This document shows, piece after piece, positions 53,878 to 64,000 of a stretch of DNA of 64,000 bases. The notes beneath the pieces were generated by a model. That model worked only from the letters and a program-made list of their open reading frames with translations, ran no database searches and was not told the DNA's origin. This DNA is from Sclerodactyla briareus (lineage: Eukaryota > Echinodermata > Holothuroidea > Dendrochirotida > Sclerodactylidae): assembly GCA_026419785.1 (NCBI GenBank), contig JAODTK010003276.1, positions 338,000 to 401,999 on the forward strand. The letters are read 5' to 3'. Every line of letters begins with the position of its first letter. Positions within the stretch are counted from its first letter, which is position 1. The translations under genes were made by a program, and so were the position numbers.

Positions 53878-54441
53878 GTGTTAATTGTTTACAGAGAAGT
53901 ACTTCGCTGCGGAAACTCTCGATGCTCGCGATCGTTTAGTCCGTCCACGCTCGGAACGCACAAGCAAACACCTGCTAGAAAAGTTCAAGCATCTCACACA
54001 GAGATACGAGCGGAGCGGAGGGCGATTGCCGCAATCCTGAATGTTATGGGAATGGGAATACAGGATTGGGGGGAGGCGGTTCACATATCAGCCTATACGC
54101 GCGTACGTTTTGAAATGACAGCGATGTATGTATTTAATTTCTGTTTAAGCAATAATCCTCAAAATACACCACTCGCCAAAAGGGTTGGGACAAATCCTCA
54201 CGAACTACCGTATTGGGCGCGCAGGCCCGGCAACAGAGCCCCCTCCCCAGTTTCAATGTTGAGAAATGTTCTTAGGATGCGATGGACACTAATAAAATTT
54301 AACAATGAATCGGGGCGCGGGGGCTTTGCATTACGTGCAGTTTTGTTCAACTACTTTGGGGGGATTGTAGGTACATTATTACGTGCATGGACAGCAATAA
54401 TCAGGCATACAGTATACATATATGTATACAATGTCTGGTAA
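53878..54441 (+). CDS. Unrecognised open frame, 187 codons (longest in window)
   Basis: Stop-free from 53878 to the TAA at 54439-54441. The first ATG in frame is well inside, near 54045, so from an ATG start the product would be about 130 residues. The N-terminal part has two cysteines and many basic residues, followed by a hydrophobic/aromatic stretch (MTAMYVFNFC) and a hydrophobic C-terminus (VLFNYFGGIVGTLL, HTVYIYVYNVW). I recognise no family. It could be an exon or transposon or viral remnant, or simply a chance frame: one frame of this length in 64 kb is not decisive. Confidence 0.15.
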   Translation: MLIVYREVLRCGNSRCSRSFSPSTLGTHKQTPARKVQASHTEIRAERRAIAAILNVMGMGIQDWGEAVHISAYTRVRFEMTAMYVFNFCLSNNPQNTPLAKRVGTNPHELPYWARRPGNRAPSPVSMLRNVLRMRWTLIKFNNESGRGGFALRAVLFNYFGGIVGTLLRAWTAIIRHTVYIYVYNVW

Positions 54442-55071
54442 TCAGATAGGCTACAAGTGTAGTCCTACAGGTACATGCTTGTCAATCAATAGTCAACAGG
54501 GAAAAAGAAAATGATACGGCGACCAATCCGCATGATCCCAGCAAACACCAAGACGTTGAAATATATTCCGCCAATGTTTTGATAACGTTATTTTGTGGTG
54601 TATTAAATTACGTTACGAAAACAATTTTTGACAACATATTGATCGTTATAACATGATATAGCATGATTAGGACGTTGAAACATGTTACGTCTATTGAAAA
54701 CGTCATGAAAATGTTTAATCACATCATATGAGAATATTTTCAGAAGCTCTTTTGAAATGGTTTGTGTTTTCTTCGGATAAACAGCCACCTATACACAATT
54801 CGGTCCACGTGCGCAAAAGGAACAGTTTGTACGCCAATGCTTCAGAATCACTGGAAAACTGGGTAGACAGAATATCTAAACATTAACGCATCACCAGATC
54901 TACACAATCCATCCTGTTTGTGCAATTAGTTCCAGCGCCCTATTTCTGTTTCGAAGAGAGCTCGTGAGTGTGGACTCGTCCACGTACATGATCATGTATA
55001 GCTAACACTACTTTGTTTCAAGCTACAGCGACAAATGTTGTTGGTTCATTAACAAAAAAAAAGTATACACG

Positions 55072-55371
55072 ATGTGTGACAGCAACTATTCTGATATTGC
55101 CTACTCTACCTTTTACGATCATACAACTCAATATTTCTGTTCCTCAACAGAAACTAGGTATAACGAGAGTACGGTAATGTCAGAGTTCACTATTAGGCAT
55201 GGGCTTTATATACAAGATTCAGCCACCTATTTTCTGTTCACTAATAATACAAAAAATCGGATGAGAATAGTTAGCACATGCAGGCCCTACACGGACATAT
55301 TTGTCTGTCCAACATTAGAAACTGTGTGTATAGGATATGTTGACAGTCACACAATCAGGCAATGCCCATAA
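55072..55371 (+). CDS. Unrecognised Cys-containing open frame, 99 codons
   Basis: Starts at ATG 55072 and ends at TAA 55371. The product would be rich in Thr, Tyr and Cys (six or more Cys) with NES and NNT sequons and no clear signal peptide. No family recognised. The 3' end (GTTGACAGTCACACAATCAGGC at about 55339) resembles the palindromic unit at 53785, which argues for repeat-derived DNA rather than a gene. Confidence 0.12.
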   Translation: MCDSNYSDIAYSTFYDHTTQYFCSSTETRYNESTVMSEFTIRHGLYIQDSATYFLFTNNTKNRMRIVSTCRPYTDIFVCPTLETVCIGYVDSHTIRQCP

Positions 55372-56099
55372 CGGGTTTTTGTTACAGCTCTGATGCTCTA
55401 TATATATTTTTCATCCATGGAAAAATGAGAAAACAGGGCAGGACATTCGCATTATGACTAATGCAACACTGTTGTATCCATAGACTGGAACAGATTTGTT
55501 TATCACAGAACTGCTATAACAACGAATGTGTAAGACAGCCCGCTATCGCAATGTGTACACATGACAAGACATAATTTCCTGTTATCAACCCACGTTGATC
55601 ATACAAGAAATCGTGAATTGTGTCGAACCATCAAGCTATATGCACTATCTGTGCAAATGGGACTCTCCAAGACAATTTTATTCTTGTGCTCTCCAGAACT
55701 TAAGGAACATCACGAAAGAGCCATACAGACTGAGTTAAGTAACGGTTTCTCATGCAAGAAAGCTACTCATTGAAACGGAAATTTTATTTCGCGTATACCT
55801 TACAGATTGTCGTACTATTAATAAATTTTCTGTTGAAAAAGTCGGCTTTTCCATCATTTATTTCTTGGAGGGTTTGGCTATCGCTGAATGTAGTCGCTCT
55901 TCTTCTCCTCGCGTGCTGGCTTGGCAGTAACCACCGTTCGTGCATTAATCTGTGGATTATAACACCTTGACCGTATAATAACCACCTATTGTAATACTAC
56001 GGCCCTGCTGCTACCAAAGATAGTATTAACCAGTACCCACTATATTACTTATCGAAATTTGTTATTATACATTATTGCACATTTTTTGTTGTCAGTTCC

Positions 56100-59000
56100 G
56101 AGTCGTGGTGTTCTGGGTTTCATAACAGACGTTTGATCAAAACGTTTTATCACGCGCGCACTGCCATATACATCGATGAAGCGATGTCGGTGAAGCATTG
56201 GGATTGGGTAAAGAAGACGTTAAAACTTTACTACCTTGTTTTTTTTCTTTCCCGTCTGGTGCCCAGATGTAAAATGAAGAATAAACCAGATCCAATGGCA
56301 TCGCCAATGGAGGGGGGGGGGGCAGGGAAAACGTGTCCCCCTCAAAACCCTGTTCTCCTCCCCCCCCCCCTCCCCTTGTGCCCCTCCAAAATGAAAAAAA
56401 ATATCTGTAGCATTATTCGCTCCATTTGTATACCTGGGTAATTTGTTTTTCTGAACAAAAAGGTCCGAGTTGTGCCAATGGCCTCGGATGTGTGCGAAGA
56501 GTGTACAATATTTCGTTGCTGTCGCACGGGTAATAGTGCGGAATTCGTTCCCGTGCTCTCCCGTCTCCCGACTTCTCAGCCAGCTCTGTGGGAAATTTCT
56601 TCTGTCTCATTGGCCCTTAGCTTAACATAGCTGTGAGGTGAAAACTATAACACATTTTCATTTACCTTGAAACTACAATCAACCTCTTTCCAGATGACTA
56701 TTCGTTCTTGTCCTCTCACACGCACGCGCAAATTTGACTGCAGTAGCCGTATACTATCAGACTGCTTGGATTATCCAGCACGTGTTTCTCCAGGAATTAC
56801 AATCTCGTAAGTTTCCTCTCTCTATGGCATGAAGTTTAACCCTGGTTGGGACATTGGAGCTAAAGCGGGCCAAATGTCTAATATTTTGTGGGATCCTGAT
56901 TTTATCAGATGTGCTCATGGAAAGAAATTCCGCGCTTCGCGGACACTGGTGGGGTCGAGTATGGCTCAACAATTGTTTAACATTCTGACCGAAAACGTTA
57001 ATGTCGGGGCAACGATAAGACGGAGGGCCGACAAAATGTCCAAATTTCCACCGTTACAAAATTTGTGGACATGAAATCCGCATGTTTGAAGCTTGGTACA
57101 GGCAGCCTGAAACGTCCGAGAAAGGTCAATTTCGGCCATCTGGGGACTTGCACAACCAAAAAAATCGGTGTCCTCCGCGCCGGACTAGGGTGGCGCTACT
57201 TGCTCAGATAGTATCTGTGCCCCTCGGAAAAAAATGTATTGGCCCCCCTGTGCCACCAGGACGAAAAGCTGGCTGGTGACGACACTGACCAGAAACTGCT
57301 GCGTTGTTGGACTGTCATTGATGACATTGATGGTTCGGTAGGTATGCAAAATATCAGTAACCATTTTTATAGTGGATGATATGACGCGTCCGGAGAAAAT
57401 GTGTATATCAGAAGCTCAATGTCCAGTACGTGTACTGGTGACCGTGAGGAAACAATTCCAACAGAGACCTTCGCCACCATTGATGTCGTTGTGTACGATG
57501 GTGGTTATGAAAAAAGAATACCCATGTGGAATTACCAAGAAATACGAGTGCTGGAGCATGAGGCAAATCATTTGTTTGGGACCTTGTCGAAAACTAAATT
57601 GATCGATGACACAACATCTGTCTGTAGCCTCGCAGTCCATGTTGTCAGCTAGATGCACTTACAATAGAGCACTTGCCGTGACGTGGAGTACATACGCTAT
57701 TGTTTCTGTGTGCACTGGGCCAACTTTTTAAAATTGGAAAATTGTCCAACTAGATATGATTCTTTTGACGATAACTCGAACCCTATCTTAGATGATGATG
57801 CTCATAATTGACATGTTTTCTCCATTTGTTTTGGGGTCTGGTGAAATGTCATCTGAGTCATTGACAATCAAGGCAGTCGAGGATCACTGAGCTTTTTGGC
57901 TTTCTGTTCCATATCCAGGTTGAGTGCGGTGTCATGAACGGTGCGGTTTCATAAGATCATAAGTGGTCGCAATCGTAACGAGCTTATTTAAAGTAATAAC
58001 AATAACTGTCTTTCAATCTGGAGGCAGTCGACTAGTAAATAATAGCTTTCTGGTAGATGGCTGCTATAGATAGAGCAATTGAGCTGAACACACTTGAGAG
58101 GTATGGCGAGAATCATTAGGTCCCCGCTTCGTTCACCGCTGTGGAATATTCCTGCTACATGACACTATGATTCGGAAAAAAAATCAATGTCAGAAAATGG
58201 AAGGGATACTTGGCGTATATAGGGTTTGCATGTGTTTCATATCGGGGCAATATAATCATCGTCGGCTAATCGCTGGATTAGTTGGTTGTGAGTTTGGCAA
58301 GGGTACTCATTCTAGTTAGTATCCCATTTCTTTGATCGCAATTTGATTTTCAACTGTCACAAGGTTTTGTGGTAATGATAGTATATACTATTTGAGAATG
58401 TATACCGTCTCAAGTGGATTCACAAATATTATTCCCTGGTCATTGGAGCAATATGTTGGTCCATACACACCGTAGGTATAGGATGCAGCGAAGTGCGCTT
58501 TGACACACAACTTCTGGGTTACAAGCTCACGCCTCCAATCTATTAGAACCGCTCTCTATGTTTGACTGCCATTAAGTACAAATTGCTATGAAGATTGTCA
58601 GCTCCCACGGAGCTTCAACAACATCGAAATTGACGAACATGTAGCCGTGCGTTGCTTTCTCCTTACCGACGACGTGAAAAAAAAAATTTTTGACATCAAT
58701 TCAGGATGTGCAAATCTGGATGATGAGGTTTCGCTTGGAACTATTTCTCCTTTCCAAAAATAAGTTCCCCTTGAAATTGAACCCAGGGATCATCGACCTC
58801 GATAGCTTATCTGAAGAGCCTTCGTAGTAACCCTTTGAGAATATATAGTTTCTCATTTAACTGGTCGGGAGCGAGTGCGATGAGTTAAGGCCTAACAATG
58901 ACAATGTCACGATGATCGCTGTTCCATTTCAAAGTGTGTATTCAGTGTCGTTATCTGTTATATTCGTAAAACAGATTCCTTTAGTTCTCTGTTGAAAATT

Positions 59001-59680
59001 ACCCATTTTTAGAAGCTGAAAAATTTGCATCATGTCCAGTTAGGAGCTTTCTTGGAACTGAACAATACGAACAGTTATTAGCTCCTTACTCCATGGTTGT
59101 ATTTCATATTGACCGTGATACTAACTTTTGTGAGGGTATTTTCAGCAATTATAAAAATGGTGCACCAATGAAAAAATGAGAACCATCAATGTGAATTGGG
59201 TAACTTTAGTGAAATGTTCAGGCTAACAGTTTCTGGTGTGGATTATAACAAGTTAATCGTATTGCATGTTCTGTAGTCTAGTCCTAGGGCTCCACCTGAT
59301 GAAATGATGTCAAGTTCACAAGTGGGGTGATACTGCAGGCATGGCCTAAGCGTATTGTCAAGAATCGGCTTATACTGCTATAAGAGGTGACAAGAGACAT
59401 TCACTACCCCTTTGAAATATACATTTCTGGATACATACCGTAACATAACAGGGACCGAGAATCTAAATCTCAATAAGTTGCTACCAAGATCACGAAGGCA
59501 TACCTAAGCTGATAGGGTTCGCCTAGCTACCTGATGTCCCAATGTTAGTCTGTCCGCAAAACCAATAGACATGATAAATCTACACAAGATTAGAAGACCA
59601 GAAAACCAAAAGGCTCATTATTTCCTTAACTCATTTCTGACAACCTATGGCGCAGACACATCAACTTAATAAACAAAATG
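56100..59680 (+). other. No gene accepted; G11/C11 foldback
   Basis: A G11 run at 56312-56322 and a C11 run at 56360-56370 face each other and can pair. The open frames at 56829-57074 and 57372-57658 have no domain signature. The rest is featureless at my resolution. Confidence 0.4.
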
Positions 59681-59689
59681 TACTAGCTC

Positions 59690-61250
59690 ACTATGGGCCA
59701 TATGATATGTCTGACCCATTTTCTAATTTTCACAGAATATGCCTCGTATCTCTCCCAACCGTTCACACATGGTACCTTTTGCTTCTGACAAGGAAGCCAC
59801 TCACCTAATTCCAATTGGATCAGTTTACAATGATTCTCTGCCTGGCCCTGCTTTGACCTCAGGTGGCCTCGACTCAATCATGGTTCCATATACTCCCTCA
59901 TAACAATTATGATCTTTCTTTATCCCTCTAGGTGGGGTCAAGTTTACGTGTTCACAAGCTGAATTTCTTCAAATATTGATTTTCACGTCTCTATTTTCGA
60001 CCAAATATGACATTACCTTAATCTACATAAAAAGCGATAGGCTTCCATGGACTCCTAGAAATGAGCTACACACCCGATTTAATTTTTGAGAACCACCATC
60101 TTAGACGTTATGAACTCTGACCTGACCCCAACACAATAGGGTTCATGTACTCATCATGAGGAACACATATGTTATTATGAGTCCTGGGGGATGGCCCCAT
60201 CCAACTAGATGACTGGAATTACGTGTTTACAAACAAAAAATTTTGTCAAAATATTGTTTTTCATCACAAATTTCCTATTTGACCAAAAATGACTCTGCAT
60301 CTACACCAAAAAATAGGGTTCCGTACTCCCCATAAGGACACTAGGCACCAAATTCAACTTAATCGAACGGAATTTTGTACTTTGAACCTCTGTTTGACCT
60401 CAGATGAACCTCTGACCTGACCAAACCAATAAGTCTTTACTCATCATGAGGAGCTCACATACCAAGTATGAGGCTCCATCCATCCAGCGTGTCAAGTTAT
60501 CGTGTGTACAACCAATTGGCTAATATTCGATTTTCCACTAATTTCATAGTTTGACCTAATTCCCCTACCTAACCAAAACATGGGGTTCTTGTAGCCCCAT
60601 AAAATTACACACTAAAATTTAAGCTGGATCGACCACCTATTCTGGACCTTATATGTTACCACAAGCAATTTCAGATTGACTCTGTTTGAGCTCACACGAT
60701 CTCTTGACTCGAAAATAATAGGGTTCATGTACTGCATCACGGGGCCACTCACATGAAGTATGAACTCATCCTCCAAGTGGGGTCAAGTTATCGTGTTTAC
60801 GAGCCAAGATGGCCAAATATGAATTTTACAATTTTTATACTTTCCACCAAATTTCCACGCTTCACCCTGATCTACATAAAAAACATAGGTTCCTTACTTC
60901 CCCATAAGAATTCTATACACCAACTTTTCGACTTGATCTGCCAACCTTCTGGACTTATCGAGTTTTGGCAGACTTTGACCTCGGTGCCCAGATTGACCTC
61001 TGACGTGACACCGATGCGGCGCCATAGTTCATGCACTCCCAGAGGAACCACGTACCAATATGAGCTTCATCTTCCAGGTGCATGGGCCGAGTCATCGGTT
61101 TTACAAGCTGGGCGTCCCACACATACACACACTACACACACGTACAGTGACGCTATATTCCTCTGACCTCGTCAGAAAAAAAATGACATGGGTCCACATG
61201 GAACGAGCTGACCAACATTCATCAACTGAAGCAATCAACTAATGAGCCAC
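59690..61250 (+). repeat. ~285 bp tandem array, about five degenerate units
   Basis: The phrase GGGGTCAAGTTTACGTGTTCACAAGC at about 59935 recurs as TTACGTGTTTACAAAC (60219), GTCAAGTTATCGTGTGTACAACC (60490), GGTCAAGTTATCGTGTTTACGAGCC (60781) and GAGTCATCGGTTTTACAAGC (61089). Each unit also has TTTGACCTC...TGACCTGAC, GGTTC-TGTACTC-ATCATGAGGA and a TTTGACC-AAAT phrase. The spacing is about 271-308 bp. Confidence 0.85.
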
Positions 61251-63640
61251 CCCGCTAAAATAATGACAGTTGGGGAATAGAAGCAAGTGCACTGTCAAGC
61301 AGTCAAACCCCATCGAAAATTAAATTGACATCGGAAACTATAGTTGCTTTCTTTGCCAAACGAACGGTTAGCGCGGATGGCCGCTCTGAATTGGGGTCGG
61401 AAAAATACCGGAGGGAGAACGACAAAAGTTAACAAATCGCAAACTTAAACTCCAAGGTCGCTTACCACAAACTCGACAACCACGCACAAAGCAAGCAGCA
61501 GCTGTAAAACGCACGCAACTGTAAAACCACACGGGACTAACCTACTGAGAATCCCCGTACACGGAAAGGTACGTGAAGATGAAAGCTCGCACGAGATACG
61601 CATTGTTGGAGGACAGAGGAAGGCGATTTCAATCAGTCGCCCCGGGCCGTAGCGAGCGCCCCCCCCCCCCCCCCAAATAATTTCGTGCCGTCCGCAATTT
61701 TCGTCTGTCGGGATAAATGAGAAGAGGAAACAAAAGGGAGGAAAGTGAGGAGAATGAGGACAAGAAGAGAAAGAGAAAGAGGAGGAAAAGAAGAAAGAAT
61801 GGGGAAGGGAAAGGAAAAGAATGTAAGGGAAGTGAAGGGAAGTCAGGGAGTGACGAGGAATAGAAAGAAAAAAACGGGAGCCAGACGTTATTATCAGCTA
61901 TGTTCGGACTTTTGGCTTCTCATCCTATGCCCATTCATCGTCGGCAATAGCATTGGGCACGCCGGCATATATCGTGACGGCCCGTCGCGTCGATTGTAAT
62001 TGGACGAGTGACCGAGTCTGTCGGCAATTCGTCAAAAGGGGGAATAAAAGCGTTAGCGGTTGACATTCTTATTTTCCATGAGACTGACAGTTTTTCTTTG
62101 GAAAGTTGTTGTTTCTGTCCTATATTCCAGAGATACTAAAAACAAATTCAGAGCCTTTTGCTGAGAACAATTAAGAAAGAATTTCGCCTGATGAAACAAT
62201 GAACTTCTGTTTTAGGAGGCGGGGATCATACGGTACGAGCGTCAGAAGCTAGAGACAGCGAGAGATAGATGGCACCCCCCATAATTTAGAAAAAAATTCA
62301 GGCAGAACCTACCAACTTTTGGCACAGGATAAGTCAAAATCTGGTTCAGATACCTATAACATCGTGGAAGAAGAAGTCCTAATGGCCCGAAACTTGCTGA
62401 TCATTGCACTATTGAGTGGTGCAATTTTTGCGCGTCTTCGTCGCGCAGTGGGTATTGCAGGCTGCTTCATATACTCACGAGCTGCAGTAAAATTCGGGGC
62501 AATTGTTTAGAATCGGGCACAAATTTCGGGGGCGTTTCCATCCAATTGGAAGGGTCCCCGCGGTAACGTGTGGGCGGGGTCGAGCTAAATTACTGACGCC
62601 CAAGCTTTACTGAAAATAATTGCCACCAGATGGCATCTAAGGACGTTTCATATTCAAATTGTCCAAGGGGGGGGACACCCCCTACCCCTAGACCCCTCCC
62701 CCATATCAGCTCACCATTGCCAAATCCGTCGGCAAAACATCATCCTCTACACCCCCCCCATCATCAAACCTTCGCTACCCCCTGTCCGTCTCAATTTGAT
62801 AGGACGTGAAGTTTGAGCATTCTTTTGAGTAATTATCGATATACAATGTAAAATCTTAAAATGTAAGGAGTTTACAGTTGTAGGAATGGTATTCCCTTAC
62901 AATTTTATTTGATTTTGATTCAACGGGCTAAGGGGACGAGTTTTTGCGGCGCAGTGGACGCGGTAACGCAGAACGACGAAAAGACCGATAAAGGTAATTG
63001 CTGACAAACAAACAACGAGCGGTCACGATAAACATAGATCCTACACGTACTGCATTTGAGATTATTGAGGTTATATTCATTGTTAATCGTATCCACCAGA
63101 ATATTAATATACAGAAATGTCTCGCGGCGGTTCTAAAGGCCCTGATTTCACATTTGAGCGTTGACTGTTTGACTGACCGGTAGGCCTGAGCAACAGGAAC
63201 ATGTACCGTTCACCCAATAGTACACTCTCTGGTCATCTGCACCATTTCGAGAGAGAAGCAAATACATTTTTTCCTTGTGTAATCAGTCTGCAGGCATGAT
63301 CCCGAGAAAACTGATTGCGAGGCCACGCTGATGAAATATATAAGACAAATTGCAGTGATAGCCCAATGGTTTTGTTTGTTCTTATCAGAGAGGATCATGC
63401 CCAATTATAGACTGAAAACTAGCTCATGAAAGGTTCGACATGAAATACAATTAGTTTGTTGGTCAATTGTTTTTTTCCTGCACCAAAGGCCCACAAACCT
63501 GTTGTAATGTATTTACAAAGTATTAGTATACAACACGTTTCTTTAAAATCATTCTTGTCATGAAATAAGGAGGGTAACCTTTTGAAAGCAACATATACAA
63601 AAGTTTGGCACGTGACAGTGCTGGATTGTGTCCGCCTTGT
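61251..63640 (+). other. No gene recognised; C16 and polypurine tracts
   Basis: C16 lies at 61659-61674 and a nearly pure purine stretch on the + strand at about 61719-61875. A C-rich patch lies at 62667-62705. The open frame at 61745-61999 encodes low-complexity Arg/Lys/Glu/Gly through the purine tract and is not credible. The 62319-62510 frame has no signature. Confidence 0.45.
61719..61875 (+). repeat. Polypurine tract (GA-rich)
   Basis: About 155 bp almost entirely A and G on the + strand (AGGAAAGTGAGGAGAATGAGG and onward), with only scattered T or C. Such tracts can adopt triplex structures. Confidence 0.85.
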
Positions 63641-63643
63641 CCC

Positions 63644-63698
63644 GGACACGGACAAATATCCACTGTTACAACAACAACAGTGGATTTGTCCGTGTGTC
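63644..63698 (+). repeat. Strong imperfect hairpin
   Basis: The left arm GGACACGGACAAATATCCAC, then TGTT, reaches 63667. The loop is ACAACAAC at 63668-63675. The right arm AACAGTGGATTTGTCCGTGT, then GTC, spans 63676-63698. About 21 of 23 positions can pair with small bulges. Flanking copies of GGACAC/GTGTCC extend the inverted symmetry. Confidence 0.75.
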
Positions 63699-64000
63699 AC
63701 GGACACCCCTACAATTCCACTCAAAGGGTGCCGACAGTTGGCGTGTGGTCGCGAGGGACACGGACACTTCACACATATGTTTCCAGTGTAATTGTCCCAT
63801 GTACATATTTTCAGTTCTGAATAAAAACAAGGGACGGTATACCTGTATGGTCATACATTGGTTGAAAAGTTTTAGCCGCGGCGGGAAAATAACAACAAAG
63901 CCAGATGCCGAAAATACGTGATCTCATAATCAAGCATACACACACAGTACACGGGTGACGCGTACGACGACACAGGCAGTGAATGAACATTCTTCGCGAT

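Noticed and set aside
57372-57658. Two overlapping + strand frames of 76 and 83 codons
   Set aside because: They begin with GTG rather than ATG, have no homologous motif and overlap a minus-strand open frame.
61745-61999. Basic protein encoded by the GA-rich tract
   Set aside because: The Arg/Lys/Glu/Gly-rich reading is a by-product of the polypurine composition.

Overview
The window is animal nuclear DNA. Short exons with GT/AG borders are separated by long introns, and there are non-LTR retrotransposons (LINEs), tRNA-derived SINEs, a hAT-type miniature element, several tandem arrays and many poly-G/poly-C tracts. There is no operon structure and no dense coding. The mix of CR1/L2-like LINEs, SINEs and an ACP7-type phosphatase fits a marine invertebrate, perhaps an invertebrate deuterostome such as an echinoderm, hemichordate or lancelet. 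That placement is inference, and no species can be named.

Region 1-36.8 kb holds one recognisable host gene on the + strand, a purple acid phosphatase of the ACP7 / iron-zinc PAP type. Eleven exons can be placed: 64-263, 3987-4168, 4383-4519, 13238-13305, 14761-14875, 25420-25536, 26881-26915, 27469-27543, 29775-29847, 31729-31864 and 36741-36805 (stop). The signal-peptide exon must lie upstream of the window. The motifs carrying all seven expected metal ligands can be read, in order. Most exons carry one or more single-base indels, while splice sites and motifs are preserved. Tandem repeat copies elsewhere in the window differ in the same way, so uncorrected assembly indels are a more economical explanation than pseudogene decay.

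The introns hold most of the repeats: a ~630 bp tandem array full of AGGTCA/TGACCT half-sites (7.0-9.5 kb), a long dispersed repeat seen twice (10.2 and 35.7 kb), a foldback element (12.2-12.6 kb), SINE-like copies (14.1 and 21.9 kb), a second dispersed pair (15.8 and 22.7 kb), a 219 bp hAT MITE (24.07 kb), an exact 66-nt duplication just before exon 6 (24.85 and 25.30 kb), and three tandem copies of a ~1.1 kb unit (31.9-35.2 kb).

Region 37-51 kb is a graveyard of non-LTR elements. Three different LINE 3' ends and a SINE lie within 3 kb of the phosphatase stop codon. A minus-strand LINE end lies at 44.7-45.15 kb. A nearly complete but decayed CR1-like LINE lies at about 47.3-50.96 kb, with ORF1 zinc knuckles, endonuclease, reverse transcriptase and an A/T-rich 3' tail.

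Region 51-64 kb holds no recognisable gene. It contains a minisatellite (51.43-51.77 kb), a stretch with several open frames and a repeated palindrome (52.9-56.1 kb), a ~285 bp tandem array (59.7-61.25 kb), a polypurine tract (61.7-61.9 kb) and a strong hairpin (63.64-63.70 kb). I found no CRISPR array, rRNA, functional tRNA or prokaryote-type system.
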